Shown one piece after another: positions 32,447 to 41,658 of a stretch of DNA of 64,000 bases. The notes below the pieces were generated by a model. That model was not told the DNA's origin. It searched no databases and was given only the letters and a program-made list of their open reading frames with translations. Positions within the stretch are counted from its first letter, which is position 1. Each line of letters opens with the position of its first letter. Made by a program: the position numbers and the translations under genes. Origin of the DNA: Amorphus coralli DSM 19760 (lineage in GTDB: Bacteria; Pseudomonadota; Alphaproteobacteria; Rhizobiales; Amorphaceae); the NCBI RefSeq assembly GCF_000374525.1, contig NZ_KB894578.1, forward strand, positions 114,804-178,803. The letters run 5' to 3'.

Positions 32447-32901
32447 CGGCGCGACCCCTTCCAGCGCGCTTCGAGCGCGGCTTCCCGATCCTCGATCTCG
32501 CGGCGACGCTCGCGGATGAAGTGCAACTCGATCAGGTCGCGGTATTGGGCCGGCACGACCACGTAGCCGAACTCCTCTGCAAGCCAGCCCAGGAGGTCGA
32601 CGCTTCCCGTTGCGTGGATGAGAGCGATGAAGCGGTCGAGCGGGATCCGGTGTCCCTCCTTCGCCTCGCTCGTGTAGGCGTCGATCGTTGAGACGGAGAC
32701 CGGACGACCGAGTTGGAGCGACATGTCTTTGGCGATCGCGGGACGGTTCTTCCCGCTTTCGCGGATCGCCCTGGCAAGCGCCTTGGCGATCTTCGCGTCG
32801 AGGCTCGCGGCACGGATCTCGTCCTCGAAGCCGACCGCCACCTTTGGCGGCTGCCACTCCAGGAGGTCGAGCGTCCGTGTGTCGCCGCGAGCGCGTGCCA
32901 T
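32443..32901 (-). CDS. Hypothetical early phage protein upstream of transposase
   Basis: A 152-residue protein that Mu-like phages of alphaproteobacteria carry before MuA. It contains a helix-turn-helix-like stretch (KNRPAIAKDMSLQLGRPVSVSTIDAYTSE) and a basic C-terminal helix. A DNA-binding cofactor role is plausible. It is coupled on both sides (TGATG with ParB, ATGA with MuA). Confidence 0.65.
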   Translation of the reverse strand: MARARGDTRTLDLLEWQPPKVAVGFEDEIRAASLDAKIAKALARAIRESGKNRPAIAKDMSLQLGRPVSVSTIDAYTSEAKEGHRIPLDRFIALIHATGSVDLLGWLAEEFGYVVVPAQYRDLIELHFIRERRREIEDREAALEARWKGSRR

Positions 32902-33746
32902 CAGATCAGGCCCTCCTCGCGCAGGGCCGTGATGAGCGTTGCTTGATGCTGGCGGACGAAGTCGCGCCGGCCTTGTCTGTCGAGCCGTGTGAAGCCGGTT
33001 AGAGCCCGCTTCAACGCCAGCTCATCGGCCTTTGGAGCGCGGCGCCCTTCGGCAAGCATCAGCGCGTCGGCGACGGTGTCGGCGCCGGCCGGATCGGACA
33101 GAAGCAGATCCAGGACCTTCTTCTGCATCGCGGCGTCGAGGGTGGACAACGTCTGCAGGCTTGCCTGATGGTCGGCGAGCCAGGTGCCCGGCAGGCGGTT
33201 GCGGCTGTCGGTGGAAAGGCCATTCCAGATGGCGACGGCCATCCGCAAGGAGCGGTCGGAGAGGCCTACTTTGTCGGCGATCTCCGATCGAATGGCAAAA
33301 ATTGCCACTTGATTTTCGTCTTTGCGCTTAGTGGCTTGGCTCTTGCGATCGCCGCCGTGCCGGATTTCCGGGTGGAGTTCTTCATAGACGGCGATCAGCT
33401 CGGCGAGGTTCGCGGCCCGATCGAGCTTGTTCAGCTCGTTGCGGGCCACGTTCTCCAGGATCTCCTGGAGCCGGCGCTCCTGATCCTTGATCCAGCCGGC
33501 CTGGGTGACCCGGGCGTCGATCGTGTCCCAGCCGAGCGCCTTCACTGCGTCGAGACGATGGGCGCCCGCCAAAAGCGAATATCGGCCGCTGTTCTCGTGA
33601 ACAACGGAGATCGGATGGAGAACACCCTGTTCGTTGATGAGAACAGAAAGAGCCTCGACCCATGCCGGATCGGTCTGCCGGAGCCGCGCGCCGACGTCGA
33701 TCGACGCGACCGGGATCTGCTCGTAGGTGGCGCGGGGGCCCCTCAT
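32901..33746 (-). CDS. ParB-like partition/regulatory protein
   Basis: A 281-residue ParB family protein: IPVASIDVGARLRQTDPAWVEAL, then HPISVVHENSGRYSLLAGAHRLDAVKALG, where the GAHR box is the CTP-binding motif, and NVARNELNKLDRAANLAELIAVYEELH, with a helix-turn-helix (KVGLSDRSLRMAVAIWNGL). In Mu-like phages it may regulate early genes or transposition; it has no ParA partner here. Confidence 0.85.
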   Translation of the reverse strand: MRGPRATYEQIPVASIDVGARLRQTDPAWVEALSVLINEQGVLHPISVVHENSGRYSLLAGAHRLDAVKALGWDTIDARVTQAGWIKDQERRLQEILENVARNELNKLDRAANLAELIAVYEELHPEIRHGGDRKSQATKRKDENQVAIFAIRSEIADKVGLSDRSLRMAVAIWNGLSTDSRNRLPGTWLADHQASLQTLSTLDAAMQKKVLDLLLSDPAGADTVADALMLAEGRRAPKADELALKRALTGFTRLDRQGRRDFVRQHQATLITALREEGLI

Positions 33747-33856
33747 CGCCGGCCTCCCGAGCGATGATCACGGGTAGCCCCGCCGCCCCACCACTTTCGC
33801 AGGTGGCACGCTTGCCTCACACTCGTCGTGCCAACAACCGAACGTGAGGGAGAGCG

Positions 33857-34363
33857 ATGGCAATTGGAATTAATGAAGGCATTGGTGTCTTCAATGGCAT
33901 GGTCTCCGCCGCGAAGGCGGTCAGGGATGGCGTCCGGAAGATTTCCGGAGACATCGACCAGGAGATGCGGAACGCTCTCAATACCCAGATTGGCGACCTG
34001 ATCGACGCGATGCAGGACATGCGGGAGCGTTACACGGCGATGTTCAACCGCCTCTGCGAAATTGAAGAAGAAAACCGCCAGCTTCGAGATTTCCAGATCG
34101 ATGTCGAGAACTACGTCCTTGATGAAATCGGACCGCAGTCGTTTGCGTACTCGCGCAAGACGGATAGTCTGGCGAATGAGGCAAAGCCCCACCTTTGCGC
34201 TCATTGCTTCGATCGCAAGGTGAAGTCGATACTTCAGTTTGAATGCCACAAGGCGCAGACGGATGTTCTGAAGTGCAACGCTTGCGGCAGCACGGTTCAC
34301 AAGACAGCGAATCGCGAAAGCTACGCCTACACGCCAGCTCCCCTCCGTCGCGCCCTCGACTGA
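33857..34363 (+). CDS. Phage cargo (moron) protein with coiled coil and zinc ribbon
   Basis: A 168-residue protein on the opposite strand, clearly AT-richer (codons ATT, AAT). Residues 30-90 form a coiled coil (LNTQIGDLIDAMQDM, IEEENRQLRDFQID). The C-terminus holds paired Cys motifs at C114/C117 and C140/C143, with C130 and H131 between, a zinc-ribbon layout. A GAGGGAGAGCG site precedes the ATG. Family unknown. The terminator at 34,869 lies downstream in the same direction. Conversion or exclusion role is inference. Confidence 0.75.
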   Translation: MAIGINEGIGVFNGMVSAAKAVRDGVRKISGDIDQEMRNALNTQIGDLIDAMQDMRERYTAMFNRLCEIEEENRQLRDFQIDVENYVLDEIGPQSFAYSRKTDSLANEAKPHLCAHCFDRKVKSILQFECHKAQTDVLKCNACGSTVHKTANRESYAYTPAPLRRALD

Positions 34364-34392
34364 CCAACACTTCTTCTGCACATCGGCCAACT

Positions 34393-34557
34393 TCATCGAA
34401 CCGCGACCTCGATCACGGCCTGCGCCGCCGGTGCCAGCGCGAGGGCGATCGCCAGCGCGAGTCCCGACCCGACGATCAGCGTGGCGAACGGTGAGGCCGC
34501 GCGCCGCGGGGTGAGATTGTCAGTCGACTTCCGGATGGCAGACAGGTTCAGCCTCAT
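34393..34557 (-). CDS. Small membrane protein after ner
   Basis: A 54-residue product with one hydrophobic helix (ATLIVGSGLALAIALALAPAAQAV). The ATG at 34,557 overlaps the ner stop (ATGA). It may be a small early inner-membrane protein; the hydrophobic block followed by AQA could instead be a signal peptide. No family recognised. Confidence 0.55.
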   Translation of the reverse strand: MRLNLSAIRKSTDNLTPRRAASPFATLIVGSGLALAIALALAPAAQAVIEVAVR

Positions 34558-34853
34558 GCGGCCCGCCTCTTGTCTGTGGCCGCGGCGGCTTTCGGACTCG
34601 CCGAACCGGCCTTGGTGGGGGTAGGCTCCCCTTGCGACGATGACGGATAGCGATCGGGCCACAGGGTCGCCGGGGAGATGCCGAGAAAATCGGCGATCGC
34701 CTGCTCTCCGGCCCGGTGGCCACGGCTGAGCGCCATGCAGCACGCGGACGCTTCGAGATCTGCGGCCTTGGCGAGCTTTCGCAAGCTCGTCCCGCGCCGG
34801 TGGATCTCGGCAACGATCGCGTGCCGGTCCATGGGCGTTTCAGTTTCCGTCAT
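34554..34853 (-). CDS. ner: Ner-like transcription regulator
   Basis: A 99-residue Ner/Nlp family protein: MDRHAIVAEIHRRGTSLRKLAKAADLEASACCMALSR with a helix-turn-helix, then GEQAIADFLGISPATLWPDRYP, the typical Ner ending. In Mu, Ner turns down early transcription and the repressor. I chose the ATG at 34,853 after GGAGACGAGG. It is divergent from the repressor, with 170 bases between, where early operators should lie. Confidence 0.9.
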   Translation of the reverse strand: MTETETPMDRHAIVAEIHRRGTSLRKLAKAADLEASACCMALSRGHRAGEQAIADFLGISPATLWPDRYPSSSQGEPTPTKAGSASPKAAAATDKRRAA

Positions 34854-34868
34854 CCTCGTCTCCGGAGC

Positions 34869-34893
34869 GCCGGCCTGGCAGGGCCGGCTTTTT
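34869..34893 (+). terminator. Plus-strand terminator upstream of repressor
   Basis: GCCGGCC TGGCAG GGCCGGC followed by TTTTT: a perfect 7-bp GC stem with a T-tract on the plus strand. It would isolate the repressor gene from moron transcription starting near 33,857. On the minus strand it lies in the ner leader. Confidence 0.8.
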
Positions 34894-35023
34894 CGGGGGA
34901 GCAAATCAGCATGATGACGATGTTGCATCAAAGTGCGCAAACGAGCAAGGCAGAAGTGTTCAATATCGGCGGTAGCAATGACTTCTGTGCAGACCCGCCT
35001 TCAATCCTGAGGCGGTTCACTCG

Positions 35024-35542
35024 ATGAGCGGCGCTGAAGACCCATATCAGCTGGGCCTCTCAGCGCGCCTTCGCCGATGTGTGGAGTTGGTGGGAAGCGG
35101 AAACGAGCTGGCCCGAAGGGCTGGCCTCTCAAGGGGAGTGCTAGAGCGTTATCTGACCGGCAGGAATGAAGTTAAGGCACAGCGCTTGGTCACTATTGCG
35201 CAAGCGGCCGGTGTATCCGTCGAATGGTTGGCCACTGGCGATGGAGCCATGATTTCCGAGGAAACCCAGCCGGCTCCCGCCCTGGGTTCAACGGTCGATC
35301 CCGCCTGGATGAAGGTGGTTTCGAAGACGGTTCGCGCAGTACATGAGGCCGAAGGAGTGTCGCTCCCGGTCGAGGCGCTGATCGAGGAAACCGCTGCCGC
35401 GCACAACGAGCTTCTCGCCCGGGCTGAGGATCCGCTGGATCGCGATGAGCTCGAATCGCTCCTGCCCTGGCTGGAGGCCCGGCTTCGCAAGCGTCTAAAA
35501 GCGGCACGCACGGAGCCAGGCACCGGTAAACGCTCGGCTTGA
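35024..35542 (+). CDS. Phage repressor (helix-turn-helix, c-type)
   Basis: A 172-residue protein: N-terminal XRE-type helix-turn-helix (GLSARLRRCVELVGSGNELARRAGLSRGVLERYLTG, then RLVTIAQAAGVSVEWLATGDG). The C-terminal half is helical (ALIEETAAAHNELLARAEDP, LLPWLEARLRKRLKA). It lacks an S24 autoprotease domain, so no RecA-driven self-cleavage is expected. It faces away from ner, as Mu c does, and should keep the lysogenic state. Start ATG follows GAGGCGG. Confidence 0.85.
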   Translation: MSGAEDPYQLGLSARLRRCVELVGSGNELARRAGLSRGVLERYLTGRNEVKAQRLVTIAQAAGVSVEWLATGDGAMISEETQPAPALGSTVDPAWMKVVSKTVRAVHEAEGVSLPVEALIEETAAAHNELLARAEDPLDRDELESLLPWLEARLRKRLKAARTEPGTGKRSA

Positions 35543-35656
35543 TGTTGATCCACTCCGCAACCTGATGCTGCAGAGGAGGCCGCACAACCTGCAAGATGCA
35601 GTGGGAGGTTGTGGTTAATCCTGCGGCTGACGGCCGCTTCAACCAGGTGCTCGCGA

Positions 35657-35771
35657 GTTCCCACTTTCGATTTTTCTAATATACGGATTGCGCCCCGCTT
35701 TTCCCTGTTTCTTCAATGATTTAGCTAAAGTGGGAACCGCCCGCCGCCATATGTGCGCCAGTTCCCACTTT
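35657..35771. repeat. Three GTTCCCACTTT / AAAGTGGGAAC sites at prophage left end
   Basis: GTTCCCACTTT at 35,657-35,667 and 35,761-35,771, and its reverse complement AAAGTGGGAAC at 35,727-35,737. The same 11-mer is in the internal repeats at 8,339, 14,748 and 22,707. Confidence 0.75.
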
Positions 35772-35942
35772 CTTCAGGCTGGATTGTTTGATTTCAACGA
35801 CTTAGCGCGGCGCTCGATTTGCGCGCCCGGCCGTCCTGAATGGCCTGCGCAAGTTTGGTTGGCACTCTTGACCACCTGGACGGTCAATGCCCGCCGCACC
35901 CTGATCCCGGTTATGCCATTGAGATCGCGTCGGTTTTCGCGT

Positions 35943-35989
35943 GATCCCGCCTAATCCCGGAAGATCCCGCCTAACCCCCGCCTATGCCA
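35943..35989. other. Candidate transposase end (left attachment end)
   Basis: GATCCCGCCTAATCCC (35,943-35,958) and GATCCCGCCTAACCCC (35,963-35,978) differ at one base and are 20 bases apart, followed by GCCTATGCCA. The minus strand then begins TGGCATAGGCGGGGG, with the TG start and tandem sites expected at a Mu-type end. Exact edge unconfirmed. Confidence 0.5.
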
Positions 35990-36046
35990 ACCGAAGTTGC
36001 GCGTTACAGCAGGGACGGGCTGTTGCGCGCCGCCGTCCTCGGCCCC

Positions 36047-36493
36047 TCAGAGGGCCGGCGCGTTCCAGAACTCGTTCAGGAAGGCGAGGGCGCCTTTGGC
36101 GTCACCGCGATTGAAGGTTTCGACGAAGTCCGGCTCACCGAGACGCGCGAAGCTCGGATAGGCCTCAAGGGCCTTCGCGGTGACGCCGCGGAAGGCCATC
36201 GACCAGTCGGCGAAGGTCCGCGTTTCGAGCGGGCCCTGCTCGATCACCACCTTCGTGTGATGCCGGCCATCGGCGAAGATCCGCTTGCGCAGCGTGTCCA
36301 CGTCCGCCTTCTCGCCCTCCAGCAGCTGCATGAAGCTGCCGCTGTTGCCGTCACGCCCGGCCACGAACAGCAGCGCGCCCGTAATGCCGTGGGCCGGGTT
36401 GTAGGCCCGGCTCTCCGCGAGAATGGCCGCCAGAGCCTCCTCGTCGAGCGCGCGTTCTGCTTGGCTGACATAGACCAGGTAGGTGAGTGACAT
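36047..36493 (-). CDS. BLUF-domain blue-light sensor
   Basis: A 148-residue BLUF protein. Flavin-site residues are Y8 (LVYVSQA), N32 (NPAHGITGALLF) and Q56 (SFMQLLEGEK), aligned with Tyr, Asn and Gln of AppA; between N and Q there is a 6-residue longer loop (VAGRDGNSG). A C-terminal part of 50 residues follows. Short BLUF proteins sense blue light and bind partner proteins. It is host DNA 58 bases from the presumed prophage end. The ATG at 36,493 is preferred over a TTG two codons before. Divergent from IclR. Confidence 0.9.
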   Translation of the reverse strand: MSLTYLVYVSQAERALDEEALAAILAESRAYNPAHGITGALLFVAGRDGNSGSFMQLLEGEKADVDTLRKRIFADGRHHTKVVIEQGPLETRTFADWSMAFRGVTAKALEAYPSFARLGEPDFVETFNRGDAKGALAFLNEFWNAPAL

Positions 36494-36572
36494 GGACAAA
36501 GGCCTCTCGCGTGTCCGGTGCGGTCGCTCCTAACGGTTATGGCCACAGTGTCTGAGCTGTCAATTCGCCCTT

Positions 36573-36589
36573 ATTTCATATCATGAAAT
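36573..36589. promoter_or_regulatory. Palindrome in BLUF-IclR intergenic region
   Basis: ATTTCAT ATC ATGAAAT, a perfect 7-bp inverted repeat with a 3-base spacer, 77 bases before the IclR ATG, in an AT-rich patch. IclR family operators are short palindromes near their own promoters, so this is a candidate operator. Confidence 0.5.
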
Positions 36590-36665
36590 TGAATTTTATT
36601 ATTTCCAGATTGCTTGACTGTTCTCCGACGATTGCGCGACCTTCAACACAACAAGGAAGCGCCAT

Positions 36666-37523
36666 ATGGATCACAAAACTGACATCGTCGGAGGGACGGC
36701 TGGGCATTCCCTGATCAGCGCAGGCTCGCTCAAGCCGGTCGGCATTGACGGCGAGCGGAACGTGCGAACGATCCAGTCGGTGGAACGGGCGCTCACGCTC
36801 ATCGAGATCATGGCCGCGGCCAACGAGCCGCTCGCCCTCAACGAGATCGCGGCCCGCGCCCAGCTCAACGTTTCCACCTGCCACCATCTGATGGCCACCC
36901 TGGTGGCGCGCGGCTACGCGCTGCACGCCGGGCGCAACCGCGGATACATGCTGTCTTCGCGGCTGAACGAACTCGTGGAGATGAGCGCCCGCGAAATCGA
37001 CTTCGCCGATTTTGTCCGGCCGAAGCTCGAGGCCCTCGCCGAGCAGCTGGCGGAAAGCGTGCAGATGGCCGTTCTGCGCGGCTCCAACCTGATCACCCAG
37101 ATCAGGGCCGGCCGGGGCAAGGGCGTTCACGAGGCGGACGAGTTCAAGAAGATGACCGCGCTGCATGCGACGGCAACCGGCAAGGCGATCCTGGCCTGGC
37201 TGCCGGAAGCGGAAATGGTGCGCGTGATCTCCGAGAACGGCATGCCGGCCTACACCGAGCGGACCATCACGTCGCTGTCCGGGCTGATCGAGGAGCTGCG
37301 GCATGTGCGCCGCAACGGCTTCTCCATCGACGATCAGGAGCTGGAGGCCGACGTCGTGTGCTGCGGGGCGGCCCTGCGCGACGAGAAGGGCGCGGTCATC
37401 GCCTCCATCTCGGCGACGTTCGCGGCCCACAAGAACACCGAAGCCTATCGCTCCCACGTCATCCGGCACGTCGTCCAGTGCGCGCGTGCCCTGTCGGGAC
37501 AGCTGAAGGTCGGCCGCTCCTGA
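36666..37523 (+). CDS. IclR family transcription regulator
   Basis: A 285-residue IclR protein: winged helix at residues 33-95 (VRTIQSVERALTLIEIMAAA, then LALNEIAARAQLNVSTCHHLMATLVARGY) and an effector domain (MTALHATATGKAILAWLPEAEM ... SIDDQELEADVVCCGAALRDEKGAVIASIS). The two adjacent Cys (CC) of many IclR effector sites are present. The first 30 residues are an extension. It heads the catabolic cluster, 62 bases before the dehydrogenase, and is the likely substrate-responsive switch. Confidence 0.92.
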   Translation: MDHKTDIVGGTAGHSLISAGSLKPVGIDGERNVRTIQSVERALTLIEIMAAANEPLALNEIAARAQLNVSTCHHLMATLVARGYALHAGRNRGYMLSSRLNELVEMSAREIDFADFVRPKLEALAEQLAESVQMAVLRGSNLITQIRAGRGKGVHEADEFKKMTALHATATGKAILAWLPEAEMVRVISENGMPAYTERTITSLSGLIEELRHVRRNGFSIDDQELEADVVCCGAALRDEKGAVIASISATFAAHKNTEAYRSHVIRHVVQCARALSGQLKVGRS

Positions 37524-37585
37524 GGCCCAGCCGGCCGAGGATGCGGTTTCAGAACACGTCGAAGAACGAAAGTGGAGGAAACACC

Positions 37586-38749
37586 ATGGCGATGAGTGCA
37601 GCAGTCAAGACGAATGCCGACTACCCGGTGCCGGAGACGATGAAGGCCTGGGTCCTGAAGGATCCGGGTGAGCTCGAACTGGTCGACAAGCCGGTTCCGG
37701 AGCCGAAGAAGGCCGAAGTCCTGGTGCGCATCGACGCGGTCGCCATCTGCGCGACGGATCTGGAAATCATCTATCACGGGCTGCCGGCGATCATCGAGGG
37801 CGGCGAGCCGTTCAACAAGAACTTCACCCCCGGCCACGAGTACATGGGCACCGTCGTTGCCCTCGGCCCGGGTGTCGACGAATACGAGATCGGCGAGCGC
37901 GTCACCGTCGAGATCCATGCCGGTTGCGGCCAGTGCAAGCGCTGCCGCGAAGGCATGTACACGGCCTGCCACAACTACGGAAAGAATTACGGCGACGTCG
38001 ACAAGGGTCACCGCGCCAACGGCTTCACCACCGACGGCGGCTTCTGCGAATACCAGGTCAACAACATCAACACCCTGGTGCACGTGGACGATTCCATGTC
38101 CGACGAGGAGGCGACGCTGGTCGTCACCGCGGGCACGGCGATGTACGGCCTCACCGAGGTCGGCGGGCTGGTCGCCGGCGAGAGCGTCGTCGTGACCGGC
38201 CCGGGCCCGATCGGCCTGCTCGGTGTCGCGGTGGCCAAGGCGCTCGGCGCGCAGCCTGTCATTCTCACCGGCACGCGTGACAACCGGCTGGAGATCGGCC
38301 GCAAGCTCGGCGCCGATCACGTCATCAACGTGCGCAACGAGAACGCCGTCGAAAAGGTGCACGAGCTGACCGGCGGCAAGGGCGCCGACTACGTGGTGGA
38401 ATGTTCGGGCGCGCCGAACTCGCTCAACGAGGCGGCCCAGATGCTCAACCGGGGCGGCAAGATCTGCCTGGCGGCTTTCCCGTCCACATCGCCGGAAGTG
38501 GATGTCGCGTACCTGGTGCGCAACAACATCTACCTCTACGGCATCCGCGGCGAGGGCAAGACGGCGACGCACCGGGCCGAGGCCTTCATGCGTCAGAAGC
38601 GGTTCGACGCCTCGCTGATCCACACCCACACCTTCGACATGTCCGATCTGATCGAGGCGATCCGCTACGCCAAGGATCGGGTCGACGATGCGATCAAGGT
38701 TGTGGTCCGCAACGAGCATGCGGTCGCGCGGCGCGAAGCCGCCGAATAG
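37586..38749 (+). CDS. Zinc-dependent medium-chain alcohol dehydrogenase
   Basis: A 387-residue MDR enzyme. Catalytic zinc ligands C55 and H84-E85 (ICATDLE, GHEY), structural zinc Cys C114, C117, C120, C128, and the nucleotide motif TGPGPIGLLG near residue 205. It oxidises an alcohol or polyol with NAD(P). Its closest look is to threonine/sorbitol-type dehydrogenases, but the substrate is not readable. A strong GGAGG site precedes the ATG at 37,586. A stem-loop follows the gene. Confidence 0.92.
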   Translation: MAMSAAVKTNADYPVPETMKAWVLKDPGELELVDKPVPEPKKAEVLVRIDAVAICATDLEIIYHGLPAIIEGGEPFNKNFTPGHEYMGTVVALGPGVDEYEIGERVTVEIHAGCGQCKRCREGMYTACHNYGKNYGDVDKGHRANGFTTDGGFCEYQVNNINTLVHVDDSMSDEEATLVVTAGTAMYGLTEVGGLVAGESVVVTGPGPIGLLGVAVAKALGAQPVILTGTRDNRLEIGRKLGADHVINVRNENAVEKVHELTGGKGADYVVECSGAPNSLNEAAQMLNRGGKICLAAFPSTSPEVDVAYLVRNNIYLYGIRGEGKTATHRAEAFMRQKRFDASLIHTHTFDMSDLIEAIRYAKDRVDDAIKVVVRNEHAVARREAAE

Positions 38750-38792
38750 GCAACGCGCCGCACACTGCTGGGCGTCAGCCGCTCGAAGAGAT

Positions 38793-38819
38793 CCGCGGCA
38801 GGGTGTGTCCCTGCCGCGG
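38793..38819 (+). other. Intercistronic stem-loop after alcohol dehydrogenase
   Basis: CCGCGGCAGGG TGTGT CCCTGCCGCGG: a perfect 11-bp stem with a 5-base loop, without a T-tract. It may protect the upstream mRNA from 3' decay or partly reduce downstream expression. Confidence 0.75.
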
Positions 38820-38861
38820 GAGAGCGGAGCGCCTGCCTGTCGGGCGAGCAAGAGCACGATC

Positions 38862-39771
38862 ATGCTGACCTGTGATACCTACCTCATGCCGACCAGGCTC
38901 GGCGAAGCCCTGCATGCCTGGTCCGAGGCGCCGGCGGGAAGCCGGCTTGTCGCCGGGGCGACCGACATTCTGCCCTACGCCCGGGAAGGGCGCGGCGGCG
39001 ACGTCCATCTGCCGACGATGATCGACCTCAGCCGCGTGGCGGAGCTTCAGGGCTACGAGGTGCGTGGCAACCGGGTGCGGCTCGGCGCCAACGTCGTCTA
39101 CCAGCAGTTCCTGGAGGACCCGACGCTCGTCCGGCTCCTCCCCAACATGCCGAGCTGCGCGGTGTGGTTCGCAGACGATCAGATCCGCCAGCAGGCGACG
39201 CTGGTCGGCAACCTGGTGAACGCCTCGCCGGCCGGCGACGGCCTGCCGCCGGTCCTCACCCTCAACGGCGAAATCGAGCTCGCCCGTCTGGAAAGTGGCC
39301 AGATCGCCACCCGGACCATGCCGGTCGCCGATTTCATCACCGGCCCCGGCCGGACCGAACTCCGCGACGGAGAGATCGCGACCGCCGTCACCGTGGACGC
39401 CATGGAAGGCTATGGCGGATCGTTCCAGAAGGTCGGCATGCGCCGGTCCCTGGTGATCTCGGCGGTGTGCTGCGCGGCGCTGGTGAAGACGGATCCCTCG
39501 GGCCGGATCTTCGAGGACGTCCGGCTGGCGCTTGGGGGCATCGGCCCGCGGCCCATCCGTCTCTACGACATCGAGGACATGCTCCGCGGCCAGGAGATGA
39601 CGCGGGAGCTGGTCGCCCGGGCGAGCCTGCTTCCCGCCGACCGCGTCGCATCCCGCAGCCGCGTCGCCTACCGGCGCGCGGTGGTCAGCGGCTTCATCGA
39701 GGCCGCCATCGAGGATGCTCTGGTGGCGCTGGGAGCCCCCAAACCGACCCCCGAACAGAGGGAGGCACTCC

Positions 39772-39779
<8 letters not shown>
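38862..39779 (+). CDS. Molybdenum hydroxylase FAD-binding subunit (CoxM type)
   Basis: A 305-residue FAD subunit of the xanthine dehydrogenase family: SRLVAGATDILPYAREG in the first FAD loop, QQATLVGNLVNASPAGDGLPPVL in the second, and the FQKVGMRRSLVISAVCCAALV segment, with a C-terminal CO dehydrogenase flavoprotein domain. It passes electrons from the 2Fe-2S clusters to NAD or another acceptor. It overlaps the next gene by 8 bases (ATGCCTGA), indicating translational coupling within one complex. Confidence 0.92.

Positions 39780-41654
<1,875 letters not shown>

Positions 41655-41658
<4 letters not shown>

Larger units (their letters stand above)
1..35989 (-). mobile_element. Mu-like transposable prophage, right end outside window
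   Basis: A near-continuous minus-strand array reproduces the Mu gene order: repressor, ner, A, B, gemA, mor, lysis genes, gp27-gp30, G, I/Z, T, gp35-gp39, tube, tail chaperone, tape measure, gp43-gp47. Most genes overlap by 1 to 4 bases, as in phage operons. The transposase and target-choosing ATPase are both intact, and no disrupted structural gene was seen, so the element may be functional. The left edge is placed at a CA dinucleotide at 35,988-35,989 following tandem end-type repeats; this is inferred, because the right end and the 5-bp target duplication are not in view. Confidence 0.85.
35543..36046. other. Gene-free prophage left end region and host junction
   Basis: No convincing gene between repressor and BLUF. 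It holds three AAAGTGGGAAC 11-mers (35,657-35,771), an AT-rich patch with TTTTTCTAATATACGG at 35,671, and two near-identical 16-mers near the presumed end. Small frames here overlap these repeats and lack ribosome sites. Confidence 0.7.

Noticed and set aside
35688..35954. 88-residue plus-strand frame in the prophage left end
   Set aside because: It runs over the 11-mer sites and end repeats, has no ribosome site and no protein-like pattern.
36047..36493. BLUF gene as phage cargo
   Set aside because: It lies outside the candidate end repeats, and its composition matches the host; without the right junction it is best treated as host DNA.
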